A DNA stretch of 64,000 nucleotides from Streptomyces sp. NBC_00683 (GCF_036226745.1 NZ_CP109013.1:5022001-5086000); one strand, 5' to 3'. Shown: positions 8,456-17,315, counted from the first letter of the stretch. The notes: generated from the letters alone by a model not told the origin. A program made the numbers and translations.

Positions 8456-8923
8456 TCATACGTCGAGTACGCCGACTGTCTGGCCGCCGGTGGTCTCGCC
8501 GGTCGTACGGAAGCCCAGCTTGAGATAGAAGTCCCCGGGCCCGTCCTCGTCCGGCTCCCACGACACGTACATCAGGGTGCCGCCGCGCCGCCGTATCTCC
8601 TCGCGGACGGCCTCGACGGCGAAGCGCCCGTACCCCTTGCCCTGGTGGGCGGCGGCGATGTTGAGCCGCCAGAGGCCGCTGCGGCGGTCGTCGGGGTCCT
8701 TCTTGGGGGCCCACTGGATGTCCAGGAAGGCCATCAGGAAGCCGACGAGCCGGTCGCCGTCGAAGATGAGCCGGGGCCAGGCGGGCTCACCGAAGGCGTA
8801 CGCCTCCGCCAGCGAAGTCGCGACGGGACTGACGTTCCTCTCCTGGTGGGGATGGACGCGCAGGGCGAGCGCGGCATCGACATTGTCGGGGGTGATCTTC
8901 TCCAGGCGGAGCGCGGTGGACAT
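8456..8923 (-). CDS. GNAT family N-acetyltransferase
   Basis: 155-aa GNAT protein. The acetyl-CoA binding turn is seen as NIAAAHQGKGYGRFAVEAV (about residues 92-110), with GFLMAFLDIQW before it and the C-terminal GDFYLKLGFRTTG strand-helix of the fold. It begins at ATG 8923 (MSTALRLEKITPDNVDAAL). It stands alone on the minus strand between the tRNA terminator and the terminator at 8977-9011. The substrate cannot be inferred; an aminoglycoside- or polyamine-type role is possible but nothing in the sequence selects it. Confidence 0.82.
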   Translation of the reverse strand: MSTALRLEKITPDNVDAALALRVHPHQERNVSPVATSLAEAYAFGEPAWPRLIFDGDRLVGFLMAFLDIQWAPKKDPDDRRSGLWRLNIAAAHQGKGYGRFAVEAVREEIRRRGGTLMYVSWEPDEDGPGDFYLKLGFRTTGETTGGQTVGVLDV

Positions 8924-8976
8924 GGGCGGATGCTATCGATGCCCCGGGGGCGAACGCCCGTGAATACGCACGTGAG

Positions 8977-9011
8977 AAGCCCCCCGCCCACCGGGAATCG
9001 GCGGGGGGCTT
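8977..9011. terminator. Terminator of the LAXTG protein gene
   Basis: AAGCCCCCCGCC (8977-8988) and GGCGGGGGGCTT (9000-9011) form a perfect 12-bp stem with an 11-nt loop just after the stop of the minus-strand surface protein gene. The symmetric shape could work on both strands. Confidence 0.85.
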
Positions 9012-9019
9012 ATCGACCG

Positions 9020-10255
9020 TCAGCGCCGGGCGCTGCGGCGCGTGGTGAACCAGGCCAGGGAGCCGAGGGCCACGAGAGCGGCGGCCGCCAGGGCGGCGTA
9101 CAGCGACGCCGTGGAGTCGGAGCCGGTGGTGGCGAGGGAGCCGGTGGTGGCCCGGGTAGCACCCGCCGAAGGCGTCGAGGGCGCGGACGGGGCCGGCGCG
9201 GCGGCGGAGCTGCTGGTGGAGGGCGTCACCGTCGGGGTGGTGGAAGGCGTGGTGGACGGGATCGTGGTGGGCGTGGGCGTGGCCTTCACCGGGCCGAGCG
9301 TGATCTTCGTGTCGGGGGTACCCGCGAAGGGGTAGTTGTTCCCGGCGTCCAGGAGGGTCTCGGTCCGCAGGGTGATCGGCGTGGGGCCGGTGACCGCGGT
9401 GTCGGCGGCCAGCTTGATCCGCAGCGGCACCACGCGCTCGCCCGAGTCCACGCCGAAGCCCTTCTGGATCGTCGGAAGGGTCGCGAAGAAGTCGTCACCC
9501 TTCAGGGCCTTCCAACCGCCGTCCACCTTCGCCTCCACGACGAGGCCCGCGTTCCGCACCTTGCTGTCGCCGTAGGAGGCGATCAGCTGGCTGCGCACGG
9601 CGTGGTTGAACGTGCCGTGGCCGCCCACCTTGTAGTGCAGGTCCAGGCCCTGGCACTGGCTCTCGGGGAGGCCCTCGCAGCCGCCGGTCCTGTCCATCCA
9701 GGTGCGGAACGTGCCGGGCTCGTTGTTCGGGGCCACGTCGAAGGCCAGGGTGTCGGGTCGCTCCAGCTCGGGCCGGACGCTGGCGGCCGTCAGCTCGAAG
9801 CCGCCGTTGATCGTCGGGTACGACTTGGTGAGGCCGATGGTGACCTTCCACGTCAGCTCGGAGCCGGCCGGGACCTGGAAGCCGTCGCCGGCGCTTCCGG
9901 AGGCCGGGTGGAACATGCCCTGCCATCCGCCGTCCTGGTGGCCTACGAGCACGGCGGTCGCGGGGGCGTTCACGGGCTCGACGCGGTAGGTGATGTCAGC
10001 CGTCTGGAGCGGGCTCGGGCCGGCCTCGTCGAGCAGCAGCCACGGGTGGTACTGGCGCGCCTTGGTACCGGGGTTCTCCACGGTCAGCTCGAAGGTCTCG
10101 GTGGCGCCGCCCCGGGTGAGGGGCCCGCTCGATGCGGGCGTTCCCAGCTCGACGCGCAGCAGCGGCTGGCTCTCGGCGTGTGCGATGAAGGGGACGAGGG
10201 CGGTACCGGCGATCGCAGCGGCGACGACGGCGGCTGCGCGGGCGGGAGCGAGCAT
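9020..10255 (-). CDS. Secreted LAXTG-anchored cell surface protein
   Basis: 411-aa exported protein. It has a signal peptide (MLAPARAAAVVAAAIAG..., likely cleaved after AHA), a beta-rich body of about 300 residues, a Thr/Pro/Ser-rich wall-spanning stretch (PTPTTIPSTTPSTTP), and a C-terminal sorting signal: LATTG, then a hydrophobic segment and an RRSARR tail. LAXTG is the motif used by class E sortases, which attach chaplins and other proteins to the Streptomyces wall. The body carries cysteines that could form disulfides (GGCEGLPESQCQG) and is not a family I recognise by function. The start is ATG 10255, with GGGGGGAATC as ribosome binding site; the frame is open further upstream to 10453 without merit. 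Confidence 0.8.
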   Translation of the reverse strand: MLAPARAAAVVAAAIAGTALVPFIAHAESQPLLRVELGTPASSGPLTRGGATETFELTVENPGTKARQYHPWLLLDEAGPSPLQTADITYRVEPVNAPATAVLVGHQDGGWQGMFHPASGSAGDGFQVPAGSELTWKVTIGLTKSYPTINGGFELTAASVRPELERPDTLAFDVAPNNEPGTFRTWMDRTGGCEGLPESQCQGLDLHYKVGGHGTFNHAVRSQLIASYGDSKVRNAGLVVEAKVDGGWKALKGDDFFATLPTIQKGFGVDSGERVVPLRIKLAADTAVTGPTPITLRTETLLDAGNNYPFAGTPDTKITLGPVKATPTPTTIPSTTPSTTPTVTPSTSSSAAAPAPSAPSTPSAGATRATTGSLATTGSDSTASLYAALAAAALVALGSLAWFTTRRSARR

Positions 10256-10630
10256 GAGTGGATTCCCCCCAGGAATCGTCGAGGACGCACTGACACGAGG
10301 ACAGCGGGCCCTTGATGGCATGGCGGTGCGATGTGGTGCGCAGAAGTGCAGGGAGTCGGCAGAGCGCCGATCCCGTGGAACGAAGTGCTGGACTCCCGCT
10401 TCCCGTCCGGTTCTGCATTTCCCCCCGGCGGCCCTGCGGTGTGCGCTCATCATCGGGTACGCAGGGTCGCTGAACCATCGTCACCGTGTCACCACTGGGC
10501 AACAGAGGACGGTGATTACTCTGTCGCCTAGGCTGTTCCTGCTCACCTGGCCGCCCGGTGGCCGCAGTTGACGGTTGTCCGGTGTTCGGGGGAGCGCCAG
10601 TATCCGCGATTCCGTACGGAGGAGCGTCCT
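10256..10630. other. Divergent intergenic region
   Basis: 375 bp between the LAXTG protein gene and the methyltransferase gene, both starting here. It must hold two promoters and the ribosome binding sites GGGGGGAATC (minus strand) and GGAGGA (10618-10623, plus strand). I see no convincing repeat, operator or RNA structure and would not name a -35/-10 pair. Confidence 0.5.
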
Positions 10631-11416
10631 GTGACAGCCGGTATGCCCAGCTCTCGAATCGACACCAGCAAGCCGCATCCGGCGCGCGTCTACGACTGGC
10701 TCCTGGGCGGCAAGGACAACTACCCCGTCGACCAGGCGGTCGGGGAGAAGCTGCCTGCCGAGGCGCGGGCCAACGCGGCGCGGAACCGGGCCTTCATGCA
10801 CCGTGCCTCCGGCTGGCTGGCCCAGCAGGGCATCGACCAGTTCCTGGACATCGGTACCGGGATACCCACCTCCCCGAATCTGCATCAGATCGTCCAGGCC
10901 GTCACGCCGCGGGCCCGGGTCGTCTACGCCGACAACGACCCCATCGTGCTGCGTCACGCGGAAGCGCTCATGGTCGGCCGGCCCGAGGGGGCGACCGAGT
11001 ACATCCACGCGGACGTGCGGCAGCCGGGGGCGATCCTCGAACGCGCGGGTGAGGTGCTCGACTTCGGTCGCCCCCTCGCGCTGTCCCTCATCGCGCTGAT
11101 GCACTTCCTGCCCGACGACCAGGACCCGTACGGCATCACGAGGACCCTGGTGGGCGCGCTGCCGTCGGGGAGTTACCTGGTCCTCTCGCACGGGACGGCC
11201 GATCAGCACCCGGAGCTCCGGCAGGAGACCGAGTCCGCGTACCGCAAGGGTGAGATCTCGTTGCGGATGAGGACGCGCGGCGAGGTCGAGCCCTTCTTCG
11301 AGGGGCTGGACCTCGTGGAGCCGGGGCTGGTCTCGGCGACCGAGTGGTACCGGGAGCAGCCCGCGCCGGTGTACGAGCGGAGCGGGTTCTACGTGGGTGT
11401 GGCGCGGGTTCCCTAG
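10631..11416 (+). CDS. DUF574 family SAM-dependent methyltransferase
   Basis: 261-aa protein of the Streptomyces-rich DUF574 family (Rossmann methyltransferase fold). Seen: DTSKPHPARVYDWLLGGKDN (the family hallmark) at the N-terminus, FLDIGTGIPTSPNLH as SAM-binding motif I, VVYADNDPIVLRHA as motif II, and LALSLIALMHFLPDDQDP. The start is GTG 10631 after GGAGGAGCGTCCT; ATG 10643 is an alternative. Many DUF574 genes lie beside whiJ/bldB-like regulators, but none is here. The methyl acceptor is unknown. Its last 4 bp overlap the end of the convergent GNAT gene. Confidence 0.85.
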   Translation: MTAGMPSSRIDTSKPHPARVYDWLLGGKDNYPVDQAVGEKLPAEARANAARNRAFMHRASGWLAQQGIDQFLDIGTGIPTSPNLHQIVQAVTPRARVVYADNDPIVLRHAEALMVGRPEGATEYIHADVRQPGAILERAGEVLDFGRPLALSLIALMHFLPDDQDPYGITRTLVGALPSGSYLVLSHGTADQHPELRQETESAYRKGEISLRMRTRGEVEPFFEGLDLVEPGLVSATEWYREQPAPVYERSGFYVGVARVP

Positions 11417-11910
11417 GAAGGCTGCCGCAGCGGTTTGGCCATGCAGATGCTGCTCTCGTACGTCCGGTAGTGGCCGAACTTCGTGCAGGGTGTGTAGCCG
11501 CTGGAGGTGTACAGGGCGATCGCCTCCTGCTGCTTGTCGCCGGTCTCCAGGACCATGCGGGTGCGGCCGGCGGCCCGTGCGTCGGCTTCCAGGGCGGCGA
11601 GGATCCGCCGGGCCAGGCCGTTGCCGCGGCCTTCGGTTATCACGAACATCCGCTTGATCTCGGCGTCGCCGTCGGAGTAGCCCTCGGCGTTCCGCTCCTG
11701 CGAGCGCCAGCCGCCGGTGGCGAGAGGCCTGCCCTGACCGTCATAGGCGAGCAGGTACAGTCCGCGCGGCGGATCGAACATGGTGGCGTCGAGCGGTGTG
11801 ATGTCGCCCCCATCTCCGTAGCGCTCGGCGTATTCGAGCTGCACCAGGTCGTTGAGTTTGACGGCGTCGGGGTGGTCGAAAGGCCGAGGCTGGATATTCA
11901 TGCGAGTCAT
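11413..11910 (-). CDS. GNAT family N-acetyltransferase
   Basis: 165-aa GNAT protein. The acetyl-CoA site is seen in IKRMFVITEGRGNGLARRIL, followed by ALEADARAAGRTRMVLETGD and LYTSSGYTPC, the usual beta4-alpha3-beta5 end of the fold. The start is ATG 11910 (MTRMNIQPRPFDHPD) or ATG 11901; neither has a clear ribosome binding site, so translation may be leaderless. It is divergent from xthA, whose ATG is 40 bp away, so the two promoters overlap. Confidence 0.82.
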   Translation of the reverse strand: MTRMNIQPRPFDHPDAVKLNDLVQLEYAERYGDGGDITPLDATMFDPPRGLYLLAYDGQGRPLATGGWRSQERNAEGYSDGDAEIKRMFVITEGRGNGLARRILAALEADARAAGRTRMVLETGDKQQEAIALYTSSGYTPCTKFGHYRTYESSICMAKPLRQPS

Positions 11911-11950
11911 GGTACAGGTATGCACTAGCGGGTATCGGTACTGTGCCGGG

Positions 11951-12766
11951 ATGCTCACCGTAACCAGTGTGAATGTGAATGGGCTCCGCGCTGCCGCGAA
12001 GAAGGGCTTCGTCGAGTGGCTGGCGCAGACGGAGGCCGACGTGATCTGCCTCCAGGAGGTCCGGGCCGAACCGCAGCAGCTGCCCGAAGAGGTACGTGAC
12101 CCCGAGGGCTGGCACACCGTGCACGCCCCGGCCGCGGCCAAGGGGCGCGCCGGTGTGTCCATCTACACGCGGCACGCCCCGGAGCGCGTCCAGACCGGGT
12201 TCGGCGGCTTCGGGGACCCGGGGAGCGAGGAGTTCGACGGCAGTGGCCGGTACGTCGAGGTGGACCTGCCGGGTGTGACGGTCGCGAGCCTGTATCTGCC
12301 CTCGGGTGACGTCGGTACGGAGAAGCAGGACGAGAAGGAGCGCTTCATGGCTGCCTTCCTGCCCTATCTGAAGGGCCTCAAGGTGCGGGCGGCCGCCGAG
12401 GGGCGCGAGGTGGTCGTGTGCGGCGACTGGAACATCGCCCACCGTGAGGCCGACCTCAAGAACTGGAAGTCGAACAAGAAGAACTCGGGCTTCCTCCCCG
12501 AGGAGCGGGAGTGGCTGACCCGGGTGTTCGACGAGGCCGCGTACGTGGACGTCGTCCGCGCCATGCACCCGGACGAGGAGGGGCCCTACTCCTGGTGGTC
12601 CTACCGTGGGCGGGCGTTCGACAACGACGCGGGCTGGCGCATCGACTACCAGGTCGCGACCGGCGGCCTCGCGGCCCGCGCGGTGAAGGCCTGGGTCGAG
12701 CGGGCGGCCACGCACGGCGAGCGGTGGAGCGACCATGCGCCGGTGACGGTCACGTACGAGCGGTAG
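11951..12766 (+). CDS. xthA: Exodeoxyribonuclease III
   Basis: Mg-dependent AP endonuclease / 3'-5' exonuclease of base-excision repair (EEP fold, 271 aa, normal length). Motifs seen: SVNVNGLRAA (Asn at the start of the fold), DVICLQEVRA (metal-binding Glu), SLYLPSGD, VVCGDWNIAH (catalytic Asp-Asn), YSWWSYRGRAFDNDAGWRID and WSDHAPV (catalytic His). The start is ATG 11951; the frame is open upstream to 11852 but fold homology begins at MLTVTSVNVNG. The divergent GNAT gene starts 40 bp away, and a convergent MerR gene follows 4 bp after the stop. Confidence 0.95.
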   Translation: MLTVTSVNVNGLRAAAKKGFVEWLAQTEADVICLQEVRAEPQQLPEEVRDPEGWHTVHAPAAAKGRAGVSIYTRHAPERVQTGFGGFGDPGSEEFDGSGRYVEVDLPGVTVASLYLPSGDVGTEKQDEKERFMAAFLPYLKGLKVRAAAEGREVVVCGDWNIAHREADLKNWKSNKKNSGFLPEEREWLTRVFDEAAYVDVVRAMHPDEEGPYSWWSYRGRAFDNDAGWRIDYQVATGGLAARAVKAWVERAATHGERWSDHAPVTVTYER

Positions 12767-12770
12767 CCGG

Positions 12771-13445
12771 TCACTTCTCCGTGGTGCCGGTGTCGTCCTC
12801 GCCGCGCAGCCGCCGGTCCAGGGCCATGGACAGTTCGGCGTCCACCACCGCGTGGGCGAGGCTGCGCATCCGGTCCGGTTCGGTGCCCTCGGCGTGGGTG
12901 TTCATGACCCGGACGAAGAGATCCGCGAGCGCCTCGGCGTGCTCGCGGACCAGGCGGCCGGAGGAGAGCACCGCGGAGAGCGGCACTCCCTCCCGTACGA
13001 GCTCCGACGAGGCCTCCAGCAGGCGGCGGCTGATGTGCACGATCTCGTCGCCGTCCGTGGCGAGGTAGCCGAGGTCCAGGGCCGCGGCGAGGTTCTCCGC
13101 CGTGGCCTCGTCGCTGAAGTAGTCGGCGAGTTGCTCGGGAGAGAGCCGGACCGGGGTCTCCTCGGTCGGCTCTCCCAGGCCCAGCACCTCGGCGACATCG
13201 CGGCCGCTGTCGAAGGTGGTGGCGAGGTCGGCGATGCCGTTGAGGGTGTGGCCGCGCTCCAGCAGGCCCGTGATGGTGCGCAGGCGGGCCAGGTGGTGGT
13301 CGTCGTACCAGGCGATGCGGCCCTCGCGGCGAGGCGGCTGGATCAGCCCGCGCTCACGGTAGAAGCGCAGGGTGCGCACGGTGATACCGGCCTCCTTGGC
13401 CAGCTCATCCATGCGGTATTCGCGGTGCTCGCGTCCTTCAGCCAC
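12771..13445 (-). CDS. MerR family transcriptional regulator
   Basis: 224-aa regulator with an N-terminal winged helix (YRMDELAKEAGITVRTLRFY, then RERGLIQPPRREGRIAWYDD at about residues 11-50) and a MerR coiled-coil helix (LARLRTITGLLERGHTLNGI). The C-terminal part (about 150 residues) is an all-helical effector domain without the cysteines of metal-sensing MerR proteins, so it probably senses an organic molecule. It is divergent from the monooxygenase operon; two dyads lie in the shared 136-bp promoter region. Control of that operon is inferred from this layout. Confidence 0.88.
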   Translation of the reverse strand: MAEGREHREYRMDELAKEAGITVRTLRFYRERGLIQPPRREGRIAWYDDHHLARLRTITGLLERGHTLNGIADLATTFDSGRDVAEVLGLGEPTEETPVRLSPEQLADYFSDEATAENLAAALDLGYLATDGDEIVHISRRLLEASSELVREGVPLSAVLSSGRLVREHAEALADLFVRVMNTHAEGTEPDRMRSLAHAVVDAELSMALDRRLRGEDDTGTTEK

Positions 13446-13530
13446 ACCCGCACCCTATGTTGTACCGCCGGTAACTTTCCTTGGTGCGACCCCTACCCAT
13501 CGGTACGGTCCTGCTCTACCCTCCCAACAA

Positions 13531-13548
13531 TGCCAGTGATTGCTGGCA
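13531..13548. promoter_or_regulatory. Dyad upstream of the monooxygenase operon
   Basis: TGCCAG (13531-13536) and CTGGCA (13543-13548), perfect 6-bp arms with a 6-nt spacer, lie 33 bp before the monooxygenase start. A smaller perfect dyad TACCG-C-CGGTA lies at 13463-13473, near the MerR start. Either could be the MerR operator; neither is known to be. Confidence 0.4.
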
Positions 13549-13581
13549 GAGTCGTGTGACGTACCGCGGGGAGGCGGCAGC

Positions 13582-15102
13582 ATGGCCCAGCACGAACACG
13601 TACGAGTGGCGGTGATCGGATCCGGATTCGGGGGCCTCGGGGCCGCTGTCCGGCTGCGCCGTGAAGGCATCACCGACTTCCTGGTCCTGGAGCGGGCCGG
13701 CTCCGTCGGTGGCACCTGGCGCGACAACAGCTATCCGGGCTGCGCCTGCGACGTACCGTCCCACCTCTACTCCTTCTCGTTCGCGCCCAACCCCGACTGG
13801 CCGCGCACCTTCTCCGGGCAGGAGCACATACGCGCCTACCTGGAGCACGTGGCCGACACGTTCGGGCTGCGCCCGCACCTCAGGTTCGACCACGAGGTCA
13901 CGGTCATGCGCTGGGACGGCGACGAGCTGCACTGGGTGATCGAGACGGCCAACGGCGTCACCGTCACCGCCGATGTCGTCGTCTCCGCGACCGGTCCGCT
14001 CTCCGACCCGAAGCTGCCGGACATCCCGGGTCTCGCCGAGTTCCCCGGCAAGGTCTTCCACTCGGCCCGGTGGGACCACGACTACGACCTCACCGGCAAG
14101 CGCGTCGCGGTGATCGGCACCGGTGCGTCCGCCATCCAGATCGTGCCGGAGATCCAGCCCAAGGCGAGCAGGCTCACGCTGTTCCAGCGGACCCCGCCCT
14201 GGGTCATGCCGCGCATGGACCGAGCCATCAGCGGGGCCGAGAAGTGGCTGCACCGCACGCTCCCGTTCACCGGCACCGCGCGCCGCGGACTGCTGTGGGG
14301 CATTCGGGAGCTGCAGGTCGGCGCGTTCACCAAGCACCCCGACCAGCTGGGCCTGGTGGAGCGGATAGCCAAGGCCAACATGGCGCGGGCGGTCAAGGAC
14401 CCGGAGCTGCGGGCCAAGCTGACCCCCTCGTACCGCATCGGCTGCAAGCGCATCCTGCTCTCCAACGCCTACTACCCGGCGCTCGCCCAGCCGAATGTGG
14501 ACGTCGTCGCCTCGGGGCTGGCCGAGGTGCGGGGCTCCACCGTCGTCGCCTCCGACGGCACGGAGACCGAGGCCGACGTGATCATCCTCGGCACCGGCTT
14601 CCATGTGACGGACATGCCGATCGCCGACCGGGTCGTCGGCGCCGAAGGCATCACGCTCGCCGAGTCCTGGAAGGACGGCATGCAGGCGCTGCGCGGCGCC
14701 TCCGCGGCGGGCTTCCCCAACTGGATGACGGTCATCGGCCCCAACACCGGGCTCGGGAACTCCTCCATGATCCTCATGATCGAGTCCCAGCTGAACTACA
14801 TGGCCGACTACCTGCGCCAGCTGGACGTCCTGGGCGGACGCGCCGCACTCGGCGCACGGACCTCCGCCGTGGGCGCGTGGAACCGGCGGGTCCAGGACCG
14901 GATGAAGCGGACCGTGTGGAACACCGGCGGCTGCACCAGCTGGTACCTGGACTCCACCGGGCGCAACACCACGGTCTGGCCGGGGACGACGGCTGAATTC
15001 CGGCGGGCCACGCGCTCGGTCGACCTCGGGGAGTACGAGGTCATCCGGCCGCCCGCCGTCAGCACCGCGAAGAAGTCCGTCACCGAGGAGGTCGCACGAT
15101 GA
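13582..15102 (+). CDS. Flavin-containing Baeyer-Villiger-type monooxygenase
   Basis: 506-aa FAD/NADPH enzyme that inserts one oxygen atom, typically turning ketones into esters. Seen: FAD-binding GSGFGGLG at about residue 14, ERAGSVGGTWRDNSYPGCACD, the Baeyer-Villiger fingerprint F-x-G-x3-H-x3-W (FPGKVFHSARWD), and the second Rossmann motif GTGASA for NADPH. The start is ATG 13582 behind GGGGAGG. It overlaps the following hydrolase by 4 bp. Monooxygenase-hydrolase-SDR is the order of the first genes of the mycobacterial mymA operon (mymA-lipR-SDR). The natural substrate is unknown; a long-chain or terpenoid ketone is plausible. Confidence 0.9.
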   Translation: MAQHEHVRVAVIGSGFGGLGAAVRLRREGITDFLVLERAGSVGGTWRDNSYPGCACDVPSHLYSFSFAPNPDWPRTFSGQEHIRAYLEHVADTFGLRPHLRFDHEVTVMRWDGDELHWVIETANGVTVTADVVVSATGPLSDPKLPDIPGLAEFPGKVFHSARWDHDYDLTGKRVAVIGTGASAIQIVPEIQPKASRLTLFQRTPPWVMPRMDRAISGAEKWLHRTLPFTGTARRGLLWGIRELQVGAFTKHPDQLGLVERIAKANMARAVKDPELRAKLTPSYRIGCKRILLSNAYYPALAQPNVDVVASGLAEVRGSTVVASDGTETEADVIILGTGFHVTDMPIADRVVGAEGITLAESWKDGMQALRGASAAGFPNWMTVIGPNTGLGNSSMILMIESQLNYMADYLRQLDVLGGRAALGARTSAVGAWNRRVQDRMKRTVWNTGGCTSWYLDSTGRNTTVWPGTTAEFRRATRSVDLGEYEVIRPPAVSTAKKSVTEEVAR

Positions 15103-16040
15103 GCCGACTGCTGCACCGGGCGGACGTCCCGCCCGTGCCCGTACGCGAACTGACCGCCGTGTCCGCCGACGGCGCGCGCATCCACGTCGAACTGCACGGA
15201 CCCGAAGGCGCCCCCGCCGTGGTCCTGGCGCACGGCTGGACCTGCAACACGCACTTCTGGGACGCGCAGGTGCGTGACCTGGCGGCGGACCACCGGGTCG
15301 TCGTCTACGACCAGCGGGGCCACGGCCGTACGCCGGAGGCCGGTGCGGACGGATACGGCACGCAGAAGCTGGCCGACGATCTGGAAGCGGTGCTGAGGGC
15401 CACGCTCGCGCCGGGGCAGAAGGCGGTGCTCGCCGGGCACTCCATGGGCGGGATGACGCTGATCGCCGCAGCCGGGCGGGCCGCGGTGCGCGAGCACGGG
15501 GCCGCTGTTCTGCTGTGCAGCACCGGCAGTTCGCGGCTGACAGCCGAGTCGCTGGTACTGCCGATGCGGGCCGGCGCCCTCCGTACGCGGCTGACCGGGA
15601 AGGTCCTCGGGGCGCGGGCGCCGCTCGGGCCGGTCAACGCGGTCTCGAAGGCGATCCTCAAGTACGCGACGATGGGCCGCGGTTCGTCCCCCGAGCGGGT
15701 CGACGCCTGTGCCAGGATCGTGCACGCGTGTCCCCGCAAGGCCCGTGTCGCCTGGGGGCATGTGCTCGCGGAGCTCGATCTCGAATCGGGCGTAAGGGAG
15801 TTGCGGCTGCCGACCGCGGTGATCGCGGGCACGGAGGACCGGCTGACGCCGCCGGTGCACGCGCGGGCCATCGAGGCGGCGCTGCCCCAGAGCCTCGGGC
15901 TCACGGAGCTGACGGGTATGGGTCATATGACGCCGGTCGAGGCGCCCGAGGTGGTCACCGCGAAACTCCGGGAACTGGTGGCCCGGTACGTCACCGCGGA
16001 CAGTGCGGCGCAGGCCGTGCACGAGGAGGAGGTCGCATGA
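15099..16040 (+). CDS. Alpha/beta-fold hydrolase
   Basis: 313-aa hydrolase. Visible elements: oxyanion-hole block LAHGWTCN, YDQRGHGRT, nucleophile elbow AGHSMGG (Ser115), acid AGTEDRLTPP and His in MGHMTP near the C-terminus. All three catalytic residues are therefore present. It sits between a Baeyer-Villiger-type monooxygenase and an SDR with 4-bp ATGA overlaps on both sides, so the obvious hypothesis is hydrolysis of the ester made by the monooxygenase. No signal peptide is seen, so it should be cytosolic. Confidence 0.9.
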   Translation: MSRLLHRADVPPVPVRELTAVSADGARIHVELHGPEGAPAVVLAHGWTCNTHFWDAQVRDLAADHRVVVYDQRGHGRTPEAGADGYGTQKLADDLEAVLRATLAPGQKAVLAGHSMGGMTLIAAAGRAAVREHGAAVLLCSTGSSRLTAESLVLPMRAGALRTRLTGKVLGARAPLGPVNAVSKAILKYATMGRGSSPERVDACARIVHACPRKARVAWGHVLAELDLESGVRELRLPTAVIAGTEDRLTPPVHARAIEAALPQSLGLTELTGMGHMTPVEAPEVVTAKLRELVARYVTADSAAQAVHEEEVA

Positions 16041-16921
16041 GCGGCAGGCGGAGTCTCGAAGGGCAGGTCGTGGTCGTCACCGGCGCGGCCCGCGGTGTGG
16101 GCGAGCTGCTGGCCCGCAAGCTCTCGGCGCGCGGTGCCACGCTGGCACTGGTGGGGCTGGAGCCGGACGAGCTGAAGAAGGTCTCGGAGCGGCTGCACGG
16201 GGAGAGCGACCACTGGTACGCGGATGTCACCGACCATGAGGCCATGGCCCAGGTCGCCCGCGAGGTCAAGGAACGGTTCGGCAAGGTCGACGTCGTCGTC
16301 GCCAACGCCGGGGTCGCCTCGGGCGGTCCGTTCGTGGACTCCGACCCCGTCGCCTGGCGGCGGGTCATCGAGGTGAACCTGATCGGCGGCGCGGTGACGG
16401 GGCGGGCGTTCCTGCCGGTGCTCATGGAGAGCCGCGGGTACTTCCTCCAGATCGCCTCGCTGGCCGCGATCACCCCGGCGCCGATGATGAGCGCGTACTG
16501 CGCGTCCAAGTCGGGCGTGGAGGCGTTCGCGCACAGCCTGCGTGCGGAGGTCGGCTACCGGGGGGTGAAGGTCGGGGTCGGCTATCTGTCCTGGACCGAC
16601 ACGGACATGGTGCGCGGTGCCGACGAGGACGACGTCATGCGGGAGTTGCGGGGGCGGCTGCCGTGGCCGACGAACCGTACGTATCCGCTGGGTCCGGCCG
16701 TGGACCGCATCGTTGCCGGTATCGAGCGGCGGTCCGCGCATGTGTACGCCCAGTGGTGGCTGCGCGGGATGCAGTCGGTGCGCGGGTACCTGCCCATGCT
16801 GATCGGGGCGGTCGGGCAGCGGGAGATGAAGCGGTTCGGGCCGCGGCTCGAGGGCGTCAGTAAGGGGCTCGTGGGGGCCGGCGGCGAGGCGGACAGGGCG
16901 GCGCGGGCCGAGCGTCAATGA
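16037..16921 (+). CDS. SDR family oxidoreductase
   Basis: 294-aa short-chain dehydrogenase with the Rossmann motif TGAARGVG (about residues 16-23), the VVANAG strand and the active-site YCASK (Tyr-x3-Lys). The catalytic Ser lies in QIASLAA. The C-terminal 60 residues are longer than in a minimal SDR and end in a basic Gly/Ala tail. The start is ATG 16037, overlapping the hydrolase stop; the GGAGG at 16027-16031 precedes it. As third gene of the monooxygenase operon it may oxidise the alcohol released by the hydrolase or make the ketone substrate; the direction cannot be told. Confidence 0.9.
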   Translation: MSGRRSLEGQVVVVTGAARGVGELLARKLSARGATLALVGLEPDELKKVSERLHGESDHWYADVTDHEAMAQVAREVKERFGKVDVVVANAGVASGGPFVDSDPVAWRRVIEVNLIGGAVTGRAFLPVLMESRGYFLQIASLAAITPAPMMSAYCASKSGVEAFAHSLRAEVGYRGVKVGVGYLSWTDTDMVRGADEDDVMRELRGRLPWPTNRTYPLGPAVDRIVAGIERRSAHVYAQWWLRGMQSVRGYLPMLIGAVGQREMKRFGPRLEGVSKGLVGAGGEADRAARAERQ

Positions 16922-17007
16922 TCGAAATGCGATGAATGTCCGGGTGTGTAAGTCTGAGCGAGGCCCCACCGGGGCCAACCCCACGCACCCACATAGGAGT
17001 GAACAGC

Positions 17008-17229
17008 ATGGGCATCGCAGACCAGTTCAAGGACAAGGCGCAGGAGCTTGCCGACCAGGCCAAGCAGCAGCAGAAGAAGGCCGGCGGCCGGCGGGACGAG
17101 CGGCACGACCGCCCGTCCGACGCCGACGAGCAGCGTGCGGACCGTGCCGCTCGTCCCGCCGGTCAGTCCGGCGTGCGGGAGCGGGCGCAGGGCGCTTCGG
17201 ACCAGGCGCGCGAGCGTTTCGACCGTTGA
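17008..17229 (+). CDS. Small hydrophilic helical protein, MT0933-antitoxin-like
   Basis: 73-aa, highly charged, Gln/Arg/Asp-rich protein (MGIADQFKDKAQELADQAKQ at the N-terminus, then short charged repeats). It has no hydrophobic segment and should be helical or disordered. The amphipathic DKAQELADQAK pattern resembles the N-terminus of the MT0933-type antitoxin and small stress-protein families, but no toxin gene is adjacent. The start is ATG 17008 with GGAG at 16996-16999. It stands alone between the SDR gene and its own terminator. The function is unknown. Confidence 0.6.
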   Translation: MGIADQFKDKAQELADQAKQQQKKAGGRRDERHDRPSDADEQRADRAARPAGQSGVRERAQGASDQARERFDR

Positions 17230-17282
17230 CGTGAGCTCGGCGGCGCGGGGCGTCTGACGCGTCTGCGTTGCTGCGTTGCTGA

Positions 17283-17315
17283 GGGGCGCATCCGGAGTAC
17301 CGGGTGCGCCCCTTT
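17283..17315 (+). terminator. Terminator of the small hydrophilic protein gene
   Basis: GGGGCGCATCCGG (17283-17295) pairs with CCGGGTGCGCCCC (17300-17312) over 13 bp with one wobble, an AGTA loop and a TTT tail. Confidence 0.85.
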
